From positions 604,969 to 668,968 of the forward strand of contig MU001503.1 of NCBI GenBank assembly GCA_010093485.1: a DNA stretch of 64,000 bases. The letters are read 5' to 3'. Position 1 is the first letter of the stretch. Each line of letters opens with the position of its first letter. Positions 10,148 to 21,495 of this stretch are shown here, piece after piece. Origin of the DNA: Karstenula rhodostoma CBS 690.94 (taxonomy: Eukaryota > Ascomycota > Dothideomycetes > Pleosporales > Didymosphaeriaceae). The translations under genes were made by a program, and so were the position numbers. The notes beneath the pieces are model-generated. The model was given only the letters and a program-made list of their open reading frames with translations. It was not told where the DNA came from and searched no databases.

Positions 10148-12010
10148 TTAGTAGGAGAACGCTTCTTCGATATAGTCCACGCATCCTTCTGTCGTGAATG
10201 GCCTCACTGACGCCCTGACAGTGTCGGACAACCCGCCACTCCCACAGCATGTAACCGCCATCGCGCCCTCACGATGTGCCATCTCTTCCCCAATCAGCGT
10301 TTTCCAGCTCGGCCGCCCAGCAAACAGTTTAACGCTCTCTGAGCTGCCCGACTCGATGCGGCCTTTGGGCTTCGTGATGAACAGTTTGATGCGCAGGTGC
10401 TTCTTGCGGCTGGGCATGCGTAGAATCTCGTCCATCCACGGACGGATCCACTCCAGACTCTCGGAGTCGGGTATCGACCACACGAGCAGGATGCGGCGCG
10501 TGGCGGTGGTACCAGCGTGTGCACCAGCAAGGAGGTGCTTGACGTACATGACCTGGTGCGTGATGCCGACACCGCCAGCGATCAGGAGACAGGTGCCGTA
10601 CGAGTCAAGGCTGTGATGTCCGCCGTAGGGGCCCTCAATGAAACCCCATGCGTCAAAGGATTTGTTGGGCTGTTCGCAGGCTTTTTCGTAGATTGTGCGG
10701 GTAAAGCCTGTACGGGCGCGGCAGATCAAGCTGATCTGCTTTGTGCGTTGGATGGCGTGGGGTGAGGTGGGTGAGATGCCGCCCTCGAGCTGCGAGAGGG
10801 AGCGTTCTTTGTGCTCTTTGGACGAGGGAGACGGTGGGTACGCCCAGGCGACGGAGAAGGGATGCGAGTGAGGTCCCATAATCCGGGGAATGTACAAGTG
10901 CACGTTGCAGCCAGGCTTAGGAGTCCACTCCCGTGCAAGCTTGATGGTGACTCGACAAGCCTCTCCAGGCATAGCCTCAACGTGCACTTGGCAGCCTTTC
11001 CGTCCGAAGTTGTAGTAGATTGCCCATGTGAAACGAGCTACCCACTCAAAGATGTAGAACGCGAAGATCATGTACATCCAAGGAAGTTGGGGTAAACCGT
11101 GCCTGGCTAGATGCTCCCACAGACCAACAAAGGATATCAGGACCATGATGCGATGGATACCCAAGAATGTGTCGTAGAAGGCGTGTCGGAAAGGCGACCA
11201 GGCTTGGATGCCGAGGAATGCGAAAGCGCAGGTCGCGAGCATGCCATAGGTGTAGGAAGCCTCGTCGCGCAGACCGGCAGCTACGGCAGCAGCACCGTCG
11301 CCTTCGAGCGTGTTGCTGAGCCAGCATGCAGTGTGCACAATGGCCTCGGCGATGGTGATGCGAGCAGCCCAGCGATGGAACAGGTTGAAGTCGTCGTACG
11401 AGACCTGGAGAATGGAGATAAGGGGGTTGTTGCGGAGGGCGAAGAGGACGGTCGGGATGAGGTTGAGTGCCGCAAGCGTTCCGCTACGACCTCGAAGAGC
11501 AGCCGCAACAGACATGCGCTCCTTGCTCCAGTCCAGACAAAGGCACCAAGCGACGTTCAAGGCGGCATAGACAACAATTATCGCAAAGTGCCAGCGTCCT
11601 GGCAGGGTGCCGTTGTCGATGGCCGCGGAGATTTGAAAGGTGGCGTTGTGCTTCTTCTTGTGCAGTGGTGCCATGAGGACATGTCGATTGAGCCATGGCC
11701 ACCATTGCGACCTGTTGTGCTTCCAGTACTCTTGTCTTTCGGGGTTGCTCATGACAGTCAAGTGCCGCGCGTGCTTGTAGAACATGTTAGAAAATCGCAA
11801 CACTAGCAAGCTGAAGACGCAGAAACCCAGAATAACCGCAAAGGTGTGGACCCAGAGGAAGTTACCATCTTGCTCCACACCAGTGAGGCCCCATGAGTAT
11901 TTCAGTGCATCGTAGCCATTGGCATCCCAGCCGTCGAGGAAGTGGCGGCGCGAGAGTTTGGTGTCGGGGGACGGGAGCTCCACCCGCCTGGGGTAGAGGT
12001 TGGGGGACAT
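10148..12010 (-). CDS. ferric reductase transmembrane component (FRE/NOX family)
   Basis: Single exon of 620 aa, starting at the ATG 12010-12008 (MSPNLYPRRVELPSP); the open frame upstream begins with a non-ATG codon. Several membrane segments surround two haem-ligand pairs with H-x13-H spacing, in FHRWAARITIAEAIVHTACW and in the following LGIHRIMVLISFVGLWEHL segment. A cytosolic FAD domain with HPFSVAW follows, then an NADPH-binding domain with AGGVGITH and a terminal CCGSGGLSD loop. It would move electrons from cytosolic NADPH across the membrane to reduce ferric iron (or copper) before uptake. There is no cleavable signal peptide; a first membrane helix lies near residues 45-70. Which metal or partner permease it serves is unknown. 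Confidence 0.88.
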   Translation of the reverse strand: MSPNLYPRRVELPSPDTKLSRRHFLDGWDANGYDALKYSWGLTGVEQDGNFLWVHTFAVILGFCVFSLLVLRFSNMFYKHARHLTVMSNPERQEYWKHNRSQWWPWLNRHVLMAPLHKKKHNATFQISAAIDNGTLPGRWHFAIIVVYAALNVAWCLCLDWSKERMSVAAALRGRSGTLAALNLIPTVLFALRNNPLISILQVSYDDFNLFHRWAARITIAEAIVHTACWLSNTLEGDGAAAVAAGLRDEASYTYGMLATCAFAFLGIQAWSPFRHAFYDTFLGIHRIMVLISFVGLWEHLARHGLPQLPWMYMIFAFYIFEWVARFTWAIYYNFGRKGCQVHVEAMPGEACRVTIKLAREWTPKPGCNVHLYIPRIMGPHSHPFSVAWAYPPSPSSKEHKERSLSQLEGGISPTSPHAIQRTKQISLICRARTGFTRTIYEKACEQPNKSFDAWGFIEGPYGGHHSLDSYGTCLLIAGGVGITHQVMYVKHLLAGAHAGTTATRRILLVWSIPDSESLEWIRPWMDEILRMPSRKKHLRIKLFITKPKGRIESGSSESVKLFAGRPSWKTLIGEEMAHREGAMAVTCCGSGGLSDTVRASVRPFTTEGCVDYIEEAFSY

Positions 12011-12916
12011 GTGTAGATTTTTGTGTGTTTCAGCAGTAATGCGCAAGGGAGTGCGCCCGTGGTTGACCTCGTTGGCGAGTCTCGGCAGCGCAGGGTATTT
12101 CTTCTAACCAAGACGCCCGCTTCTTAGTAGAAAGTCCAGTCGACGTTGCTCTGTTTGCGCGTTGCGATGAAGGATGTTGACGTGAAGCACAACCGGGTGC
12201 TGTCTTGGAATGCGAAAAGTCTTGAAGGGGATGTTCGGCGCGTGCGCTGCGGAGTCGCCACTATTTATTGGAGCGACGAGGAATGTACACAATGCGGAGA
12301 AAGCAAAGCAATTGTGTCGTCACCTGCAATGCATGACAATAGAATCTTTGAATAGCGTGGCGCGGGGTCAAGTCGATATCACAGCGGATTCAAGTGAAGT
12401 GAAGGTGTATTGTGCACGGCACAATGTCGGTGAAAGATTGGGGTGAATATCGAGGGCGGGCAGATGGGCCGGCGAGTTGCGAGTGGCTGTCGAGTCTATG
12501 AATGAAGGTCGGGCCGGTCTAGGTGGTGAGCTTTTCCGGGCGAGAAGATGAGGTCGCGAGATATCGAGGAACGAGGGAGTGCTCAAACAGGGTCAGATGA
12601 TTTCGAAGTCGCAAAAGCCAGTGAAGAGAGACCAAATGCAGGCGAGGGCAAGTTGTCGAAACGAGTGAACAACAGTTGGGCCCCGAGAAACGAACGTGGG
12701 AAGGGGAAAAAACCTCCGTGTAGCAGTGCGCGCGCAGTCGAGGTGAAGGAGAGGACGAGGGCGCATAATAGCTGGGCCCAGCGGGCTGGCCGGCAGCCAA
12801 TGACTCGGCGGCATGGCCCGGTGGAACGAAACGCGTGAAACGGGGAGCCCGCAAGCCAGTCAACGGCACGCTATCGAGGGCTGCTACGCCACCGCGGCCC
12901 CTTGGTACGCACCGTG

Positions 12917-12959
12917 CAGATGCCAGATGCCAGATGCCAGATGCCAGAAGCCAGATGCC
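12917..12959. repeat. 7-bp tandem repeat (CAGATGC)
   Basis: About six units of CAGATGC with one variant unit (CAGAAGC). A GGCAGGT-type degenerate repeat follows at about 12975-13005. Confidence 0.85.
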
Positions 12960-13135
12960 GTAGTGGAGCGGCGTGGCGGTGGCAGGTGGCAGGTGGCAAG
13001 AGGCAGTTGAACAGCGCAGCCGATGGCCGTTTCGACGCACTCCGGACGGGCCTTGGAACGCACGGCAGCCATCGTCTGTCTTTCTGCCTGCGTGCCTGCG
13101 TGCCTGCCTGTCTGCCCTCAGCAGAGCTGCTCTTT

Positions 13136-13215
13136 CCCTCTGCTGGTCGCGCCTTCCTCCCTCTGCTGGTCGCGCCTTCTTCCCTCTGCTGGCCGCGCCT
13201 TCCTCGCTCCGCTGG
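13136..13215. repeat. 23-bp tandem repeat, 3 full copies plus a degenerate one
   Basis: The CCCTCTGCTGG start recurs at 13136, 13159 and 13182, an exact 23-bp period, with a decayed fourth copy from 13205. The unit continues as TCGCGCCTTC. Pyrimidine-rich, no coding sense. Confidence 0.85.
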
Positions 13216-14775
13216 ACCTCGCGAAGCAGGCGCCCGCTACACCAGCTGCACCAGCGCTCCTCCTCATGCACCCACCAGCGCTCCTCTTGCACCACCTCTC
13301 TCCACCAGCTCGCGAGACCTCGTCCCATCTGAAACAATGTCGCAAATGACGTCCCCCAGCCCGCTCCTCCGGCACACCACACTCCGGAAAGAGCCTGCTA
13401 AGCGACACAAATCCCCGACTCCGATCATCTTCCTGCCAGCTCCACGCCGTGCCAAGCACAGTACGGAATAACCAAGCCGCAGCGCTTCCTGCTGCAATCT
13501 CCTCCAGCGCCGCCCACTGTGCGACAATTTGCCGCCTATCACATGCAACCGCCGCTACGATAAGCTTAAAACCAGGCTCTTATCGCTGCCCACGGAGGAA
13601 TAACACCAGGGCATGGCCTGAGAGCCTCCACAGGCTCACCACCAGCTTGCAGCCGAGATACCTGGCAAATCTCGCATCTGAGTTCCTCGCATGTTAGCTT
13701 CATGAGGGATCCCGCCTGTCCAACCTGAAGCCCGGCCCAGCGTTTATGCAGCGCCCGCACTCCAAAGCATGCATCTGGCCACGCTCACCTCCGCCAGCGC
13801 CAGCCCATGCGCGTAGGCCAGCGAATATCGCGCCATCATCGTGAATTGTCTCGACACTCGGACCGTACGTCTGAAGAAGCAGAGCCCCTGTGATCAAGCG
13901 CCAGATCATCCTGGGAATCGTGGGCGAACCTACCGACACCAGCCACATTGAGCGCTGGGTCCCAAGATGAAATAATCATGCGCTCGCTGAACGCCCTCAA
14001 ACTTCAAAGTACAACCCAAGCCTAGCGGATCGGACCAAGGTGAGATTCTCAGTCGATGATCACCATCGTCTATATACGTCTCGCACCTCGTTCCATTGTT
14101 GCCATCAGGCGCTCAACACCACAGCCCCGCATCCATATCCGTGTCTTTCCACTACATACCTGTCAAGACTCCGCTGGAGGTCACTATCGTTTCATATATC
14201 CGATTCCGCACCCCTGCTCATCCACCTCGATTTTACGATGCATCCAAGCGCCCGGCATGACTCTGACACGTGCGAACCACAACACATAGATTTGTGGCCC
14301 GCACCGAAAATAAAGCCCACAGCGCTCTCTCCCGTCCTGCCTGTCTCATCAAGGTTAGCCTCAAGCCCTCAGATCCCACCCACTAGAAACTTTCCAGCAA
14401 CCAATACGTTTGAAACGCTCGGCGTGAACGCATGAACCCAAGAGCTTTTGACAGCCCCCACTCTCTTCGTTTGAAATGCTTGATTTCAAAACGAAACAAT
14501 GGGAACTTCCGCTTGAATTGCGATAGTTTCTCGGGGACAGTGCCTTCGAACCTCCACTGTATTTGCTGGACGAGCAATGCCCTACATTCGAGGAACATTG
14601 CAACCGGTACCTCTTACCTCTCGCAGAGAATGCACGTGCACGTGCACGTGCTTGTCCCGTCGCGAGCGCATGGTGCACAGTTCTAGAACAAACGCCTAAG
14701 CACGAACCGTCCTCTTTCAGTTATGAGCCCTGTTTATCCGATATGATTTTTCCCAGGGTCATTGAACTTCAATGG

Positions 14776-14806
14776 AACCGCGATGAACCGCGATGAACCG
14801 CGATGC
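14776..14806. repeat. 10-bp tandem repeat (GAACCGCGAT)
   Basis: Three adjacent copies of GAACCGCGAT. Confidence 0.8.
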
Positions 14807-15111
14807 TTCCAGAACGGATCAACACCACGCTTTCCGATGTACACCAAGGATGCATAGAAGAGAGTTGACTCCAGAGTTTAATCCCACAAACCTAGCTTGC
14901 ACACGCATTCGCCGTTATTGACGCTTGTGCTGCTGCTTGAACGACCCTTCCTGCACGGCATAACTCGAGCGGTAGCATGTGCCATGCACAGGAGATAATC
15001 GCTTTCACACAAAGTGAACCAAAAACCTTTCGCTATGTCGTAAAAACTCATGTAAAAATGCCGTAGAGCTGACTATGACTTTTATCGTTTAACATCCCAT
15101 ATGATCATAAA

Positions 15112-18100
15112 CTAGTTTAACCTCCCTATCGAACCGGGCCCCGACCCTGCAAAATTCATCATCATGGCCGCTTCCTGCTTCCACTCGGTCTCTGCCTCGC
15201 TATCTGTAGAGTCGCGACTCGCGTTCGCGACCCTCAAGCCGCCTCTCTGCTGTTGCGGCCCCTCGTGCTCTTCGCCACCCAAGGGCCAGTTCGAGCTGCC
15301 GTCGTCAACACCGTGGTATTGCAGTGGCTGGGATGGCTGCTGCTCTTGGTAGTTCAGGTATGGTTTCATGCCGTACTGGGGCTGTGGAGCTTGTTCGGCC
15401 GGCGGCCCCGGGCGCAGGACGCTCGGAAGAGGCACGGTAGAAAGCCCCGACGCGCCGTACTGCCCGTGGTTTGCAACGAATCCGGACCCGTACTGGTCAC
15501 CGGGCGAGTCGAAGACGCTTGCTGCGTCGACAGAGGAGTAGTGTGCTGGGCCACCGCCGTCCTGCAGGTGCGGCAGAAACTCTGAATTCTCCTGCTCGGT
15601 CGGCGTATCGTCTGCGTGCATCTCTTGGATGCTACCTGTGCCGAGCTCAGGGATGCTTTCCGGATACCGCTCTCCGGGCATCTCGGATACACCATGTGGG
15701 AGAGGTGCACCCAGGCTCATCTGGCGTGGTTGATGTTGCGAGGGGAGTTCCTGTACCATACTACCGCCGCCCGTCTGCAGCTGCAGGTTGTTCATTGCAG
15801 CAGTCATGCCCAACGTGCTGCTTGCGCGCACGCTGCCCTTCATGCTGCCGGGCCCGCCACTAGTACTGTGCCGGAAAGTGCTGGTGCTGGGGCGGCCCGG
15901 TGGCTCAGCGCTCTCGTAGATGTTGTCCATGCCGCCATCGCGAATGCTGTATTGCGCGATGGTACGCATCTTGCGCGTGACCCATCCAGCAAGGATCTTG
16001 CCGCGCTGTTTCTCGCCGAGACGCGAGCGGTGGAAGTCGCCTTTGATGACAAAGGCAACGATATCGATGACGAGTTGGTGTTCGTTAAGGATGGCGTTGA
16101 CGACGACAGGCACCATGGAGGCCAGGAAGTTGCGGCGGAAGATTTCGACGACTACAACAACGAGACCGCCTGCTTGGAATACAGCACTATAGTTAATCGT
16201 CAGCATCGTTAAGGAAATGTGTTCCTGGCAAAGGGGAGCACTTACCAGCCTCCGGGCACGATATTCCGGTGGCATCGCTCCACGGACGACTCAATGTCCA
16301 TCGAAAAGTGATTCAACCCATTGACCTCAAATGTGTCACCTATACTGCCGAGGACAAACAAGACTTGCATGTCGACCGGAGCGCCACCAGGTCCGATGGG
16401 GCGCGTGACGTTATGTAAGAACCCCAAATCACCCGTCCGGACATACCTTACATTCGGATCTCCGTCCACTGTCCTGCCGTTGAATCTCTCAGCATCAAGC
16501 CGTTCTTTGGACCCATAAAAGCTATGCGCGTTGGCCTCTGATTGCACCCAGATCTCGCCGTACTCGCCGACGAGAGATAGTGTGTTGGTTTCGGGATTAA
16601 CGATGGAGATCTGCGTGCTGACAGGGACCATGCCCGAATCCTGAACGAAAAGAGCGTGTGGTTCTGTATCAGGGTCGACGGGCATGATAAGACCGCGGCG
16701 GAGCGCGTTCATCTCGAGGTGCAGCTCGATGGGCTCAATGCACATGTATGAGCGTGATGCGATCATGGGATTGAGGACGTGCGAGTAGACTGTGTTGATG
16801 GCTGTTCTGTCGAGACTTGCTGGGGCGAAATGCATACGCACCCGTTGATCTGCGCGAGGTTAGTATAATGTTGGACGGCTAGGCTGTTCACTTACAAACG
16901 TCGACCCGAGGTCTGGTATCAGTCGCGATCATCAGATTTTTTAGCTCGTGCATAGCCATAGTTTTGCCAGCACCGTGTGCCATGGCGTGGTCAAGCATTT
17001 GGCTTGTTGCATACGCATCCTTGATTTTGTACCGTGAAAGCGTCTGGAACAAGATGTTGGGGTTCTGTGCAAAGTCCACAGGTGAGACGAGGTATGTCGG
17101 AGCTGCCAGGAAGATACCCATGATGCAGGTATGAATGAAGCCGAGCCCTATCGTACTACGAACGCAGCCTAGAACAGGCCTCGTGCTGGTCATTTGGCAG
17201 GTTTCTTTCTGGATCTTTCCTAGGGCCATGATGGTGCTGTGACCAAGCTGGACCGCTATTCGCCTTTGATCGGGTGTCCAGAACGTCCATACGAGTACCG
17301 GATACCCTGCTTGGACCCAGGCTGGCTTAATTGTTAAGCCCAGGTCACGACATCCACTGGACTGCTTGGTAGGTTTTGTAGTGTTGTAGATATTTGGTAG
17401 GTTCACCTTGAGAATGACAGCAGACTGCTTTAGATGTTGCGATACCTGCTTAATCTTGAGTAGGTGATCCACATCTGTGTTGACGACAATTGCCTTGACT
17501 TTGAAGTCGGATATGATGTGGAGCAGCGCTGGAGCATCCTCGTTCAATCTGTTTTGGTCGATTGGTGCCATCGGTATCGCGATTGCACCAAGGACGAAAC
17601 AGGCGTGAATGGCGAAGACGAACTCTTCCGAGTGGGTATACATGAGAAGCACATGGTCACCGGCTGTGATTTTGACCTTGTTCTTCATATATATTGCGAC
17701 CGCAGCCACTTTTTGGTCGAACTTCTTCCAGTTGACACCCTTTCCTTCCTTTCCTCTACCGTCAATGGTGCAGTAGGCAAGCTCCTCGGTCTGCCGTGAA
17801 ACACGCCACTGCATCAGATCGTGGATGTTCGAAAACTGATTGAGCGGTGTTGATGTGCGATCATCAATGACTACCTCGCGGTGGTCGACACCAGAGTACT
17901 GTTTGTCCTGCAGCAAGAGATAGTTCTGTCGCGCCATCGAAGCTTGTGGGGACCAAATTCCCCCAGCAGGATCATCGCCGAGTGCAATGTTTTGAACAGC
18001 TCTCTCTACACCAAACTTGACGTGCACGCAGGGCAACGAGCCGTTGTCGAATTCTTTACGGCAAAGCATGTTGCCAACCTCTCGCCGGCCATTCTTGATC

Positions 18101-20993
18101 ACACGCGGCAGCGTGTTGGGCGCCGTGATCATGACGCAGTAGACGCGGAGGTGGTGCTCCTGGTAAAGTACCTCCATGCATCTTTCTGACAAAGAATCGA
18201 GGAACGGGATATCCAGTTGTCGTGGGGGACCTCCAGGATTCGTAGGTGCGGTCGACGCAGCTTGCGTCTCGATCAAAATGATAGGAAGGTATTCCCCGTT
18301 AACATGAGCGTCAAATGCAGAACTACATCAAGTTAGCAACGCTATAGAAAGAAGAGAAGAACGACTTACCAGTCATAAATCTTTGGCACCGTCTTCATAA
18401 TGCTTGTAACGAGATGCTGCACGAAGAAATAGCGATGCTCAGCTTCAAACACGCCATGCTCAACCCATTCAACTCGTTGTCGTATGCGGTCTTCATATAG
18501 TCCCAACACAAAGATCTTGCCCTCTACAATGCAGCCCAGCAACCCTGTACGGAGAAACTCCAGTTCCAACAGTTGAGGGGTCGGGCTACCCTCAACAAAG
18601 CGGTATGGCCGGGCGTGAAAAATGGTTTCGGTGTGTTTCTGCAACTGCCAGAAGCCTCCAGACAATGATGGCGAATCTATCCAAATTTCACCGACAGTAT
18701 ATGGCGAACACAGCAGACTGGTTTCCGGGTCTACAACAGCCAGCGTCGCATCGGGTATGGGATACCCAAAAGCGCCCACTTTCATCGTCCCAGGTTCGTT
18801 CGCTCGTTTTCGGGCTTCTTCGCCCATTGCTACAACAACTATTTCGTTCATCTTCAGTGCCTCTTTGTCCAGCAAGATCTCTGTCAGCTCTGTGCGACTC
18901 TTTTTCTGGTTCGTCTTTTTGGTTATGCCACCGCCAATCAGACTGGAGTATCCATTGATTGGTGCGTCCTCGGCCTTTTCGTCCTCGTCATTTTGTTCCT
19001 CTTCTTCCATGCTCAAGGGGCAACCCATGCGTTCTTCGCCGCCTAGCCAGTCTCTTACAGACACTATCATACCACCGTGCTCTGGCAAGCATAGCATAGG
19101 GGCTATCAGCTCGTTTGCTCTGGGATTCCTCATCGGCCGCAACCATCGGTCTCCTAGAATCTCATGGAACTCTGTGTCGACAGTCAGTGTATCTATCAGA
19201 CACAGCTTCACTGAAGAGAAATTGGGGTCCAAATTTTTCTTAAAATTGCGGGTCGCCATGGGGTCCGTCTGGTAGTTGTACGCAGCACGCTTCAATCCAG
19301 GATAGTCAGCTACCATGATGGTAGTCTTGTATTTAGTGATAAGATGCGCGTACAGTCCCGGTGTCTCGACTGTCTGCGCTTCCATCCATACTGTGGTGTG
19401 TCCGCCGTAGACGGCGTACAGCACACCGAGAATCAGACCAGCGCTTTCGCGAGGGTCCAGATAACTCAGGATGACCTCGGTAGGTGAAGACCTTGGAGGG
19501 CTTGCAATGAAGTTCCCATTCTTGTCTCGTAAGCTCGTGTTGAAGGTATCTGAGCTGCCGCCCACTGGAATTGTAGTGATGACGGCGCTGATACACGCCA
19601 TCTGGTGCATGATGGTACGGTGGCTGAGTACGACTCCGCGCAAGTCACCGGTCGGGGCGCGCGAAAATTCAATGTACGCCACCTCGGGAACCTGCAGTGG
19701 AGGTGTGTCGTCGTGTTTCTTTGGATGATGGCTTCCGAACTCGTTGGTCTTCCACCATTCGACTCCGCTTGGCCATTTCAGGCGATTCTGGCTGATGTCA
19801 CGGTGGAAGGCCTTGAGGTTGTTATCGGTGGTGAGGGCAAGATGCGCCTGGGTTGTGGTCAAGAGAAGGTTGAGTTTCTGGTAGTCGTCTACGCTATTAA
19901 TGGGGACTGCAACAACGCCTGCAATGAAGCATCCCAGCAACGCTACGGCGAATTCGATAATCTCTGTATCGCGGTACACAAGCGCGACGCGATCTCCACG
20001 GTACAGGTTGCTCTTGTCTCGTATGACCTTTGCAACTTTTTCAGCTCGGCTCGTCACCTTTTCCCATGTTATGGACGCCGTCTCTTTTCCCTTGGAATCC
20101 AGCACCCAAAAAGCGGGCTGGCGTGGCTGCACGCGCCCTCGGTGCCGCAAGACTGCGCCGATGTTGTCGAACTTGGACATGAGGATGTTTGGGTTGTGCG
20201 GGTCGTAGACATCAAAGGGAAGATCGCGCGGCTCGAGAGGAAGCATGCTCTCGATGATGCCTCCCAGGAGGTCACCCTGGGTCATCATGGGCGGAGGAAT
20301 GGCAGCGGTGGGGGAGAATGCATCCCCAGACGAGTATCGGTTCGGACCGCCGTAGGAATCGCGGTTGTCGTCCATTTGCTGGCCGGTGAAGTCGGAGAAG
20401 TAGCCCTGGTGTGCTTCCAGTATGGTACTCTGCCGACTGACGCCTTCGGCACCGGGCGAGGCATAGCCGCCATCGAAGCCACCCTGGGTATCCGGGTTAA
20501 AGGCAAAGTTGGACCCGACCATGGTGCCATCGCGGGAGTACGGGTAGGTCTCGGGGGTGCCCGGGCGCGGGATGAAGGTCTCGCTGCCGTACGAGGCCCG
20601 TCTCTCTAGGGAGGTGGTGCGCAAACCCAGCTGTTTCTGCTGGAAGCGACCAACCTGGCTCGGCGGGTATGCCATGTACTGGGGGCTCCCTCCGTTGTCA
20701 TGGTTGCGCGGGGGAGCGCTGTAGGGCGCGTCGTCCTGGGGCAGTTCGAGCGTGGGCGGCTGGCGAGGGCCTGAGAGTGCGGCGAGCGATGCGGAGCGCG
20801 AGCCAGACTCGTCGGGCGAGGGGTTGGCAAGGCGGAGCTGGCCCTGCAGCAGCTCCTGCTGCTCGGCGCCCACGAACTGCGACAAGAGGAGGGTCCTCCG
20901 CTTTTCGTATCCTTTCTGCGTGATGTCGCCCTCCTCCAGCTCGTGGTCGAGCTCCCGCAGCTTCGCCTGCAGCTCGGCATTGGAGTCGGCCAT
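15112..20993 (-). CDS. CPS1: CPS1/DIP2-type adenylate-forming protein with two AMP-binding domains
   Basis: Four exons, 20993-18370, 18322-16896, 16849-16246 and 16186-15112, with introns of 47, 46 and 59 nt, give 1909 aa. The start is ATG 20993 (MADSNAELQAKLRELDHELE); the longer open frame begins with GTG. An N-terminal DMAP1-binding-type helical segment (about residues 5-60) is followed by a low-complexity Pro/Ser/Gly region to about 250. Two tandem AMP-binding (acyl-adenylate) modules come next, about 280-870 and 980-1600, and a disordered Gln/Pro/Gly-rich tail ends in SGPGSIGRLN. The layout matches animal DIP2, yeast Cmr2, fission yeast Mug62 and Cochliobolus CPS1, the last reported as a virulence factor. 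The canonical AMP-binding P-loop is degenerate in both modules, as is usual here. Activity and substrate are not known from sequence. It is divergent from the thioesterase gene at 21496. Confidence 0.87.
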
Positions 20994-21495
20994 GGTTACA
21001 ATGGCTGGGGGCGGCGCAGACAGGTGGGCGTCCAGGTGGCGCGCCACGACATATCAAGGCGCGGCGTGAAGCGTGGCGGCAGCGTGGCGGCAGCGTGAAG
21101 GGAGTGGGGGACAGGCGGTCGGGGGGCGGTGGGCGGCGGGGGTGAATGGAAGCTGCGCAGCACATGGGCCGGCGAATAATGGCAGATGCACGCGCGATGC
21201 GTCTCAGGCACGGTGCAGGATAGACGAACGGCGGCGGGCGGCTATGACGCAGCGCTTGGCTGGGTTTCAGCTGCCCTGCCCAGGCGCCCTGCCTGCCCAT
21301 CCCATGCACCGACAGCCCGCTGCTATGCCTCGGCTGTGGGGGTGCTGGGCAGTGAGCACTCACCCGGCATGTCGCGCCAGAAGATATAGTAGCTACCATG
21401 TACATGGATGGATAGCTACATGTGGCATGAACCCCCCGTGATCCTCCTCCCCCTTCCCTCAAGGTGCCCCCTCCCCTTCGAGCACCACGCCATCC
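20994..21495. promoter_or_regulatory. shared divergent promoter region, CPS1-like / thioesterase
   Basis: About 500 bp separate the two ATGs, transcribed away from each other. Near the CPS1-like start it contains a short GCGTGGCGGCA repeat (about 21067-21098). No specific operator is claimed. Confidence 0.5.

Larger units (their letters stand above)
12011..15111. other. 3.1-kb gene-poor region with simple repeats
   Basis: This lies between the ferric reductase start and the end of the CPS1-like gene. Open frames occur on both strands (for example minus 13382-12519), but they are Arg/Ser/Pro-rich, overlap one another and lack known domains, as expected of GC-rich non-coding sequence. It holds a 7-bp tandem repeat (12917-12959), a 23-bp tandem repeat (13136-13215), an alternating CACGTG run (about 14631-14651) and a 10-bp tandem repeat (about 14776-14806). 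A short ATG frame at 14238-14435 is possible but unsupported. Confidence 0.45.

Noticed and set aside
11111..11806. 231-codon plus-strand open frame
   Set aside because: Antisense to the ferric reductase membrane region; no independent support.
12519..13382. 287-codon minus-strand open frame
   Set aside because: It runs through the 7-bp and 23-bp tandem repeats, is low complexity (Arg/Ala/Ser) and overlaps equally long plus-strand frames.
19605..20609. 334-codon plus-strand open frame
   Set aside because: It lies antisense within exon 1 of the CPS1-like gene, has no domain, and is explained by codon bias on the real strand.
20994..21047. N-terminal extension of the CPS1-like protein upstream of ATG 20993
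   Set aside because: The longer frame begins with GTG; DIP2-type proteins start close to the MADSNAELQ-like helix.
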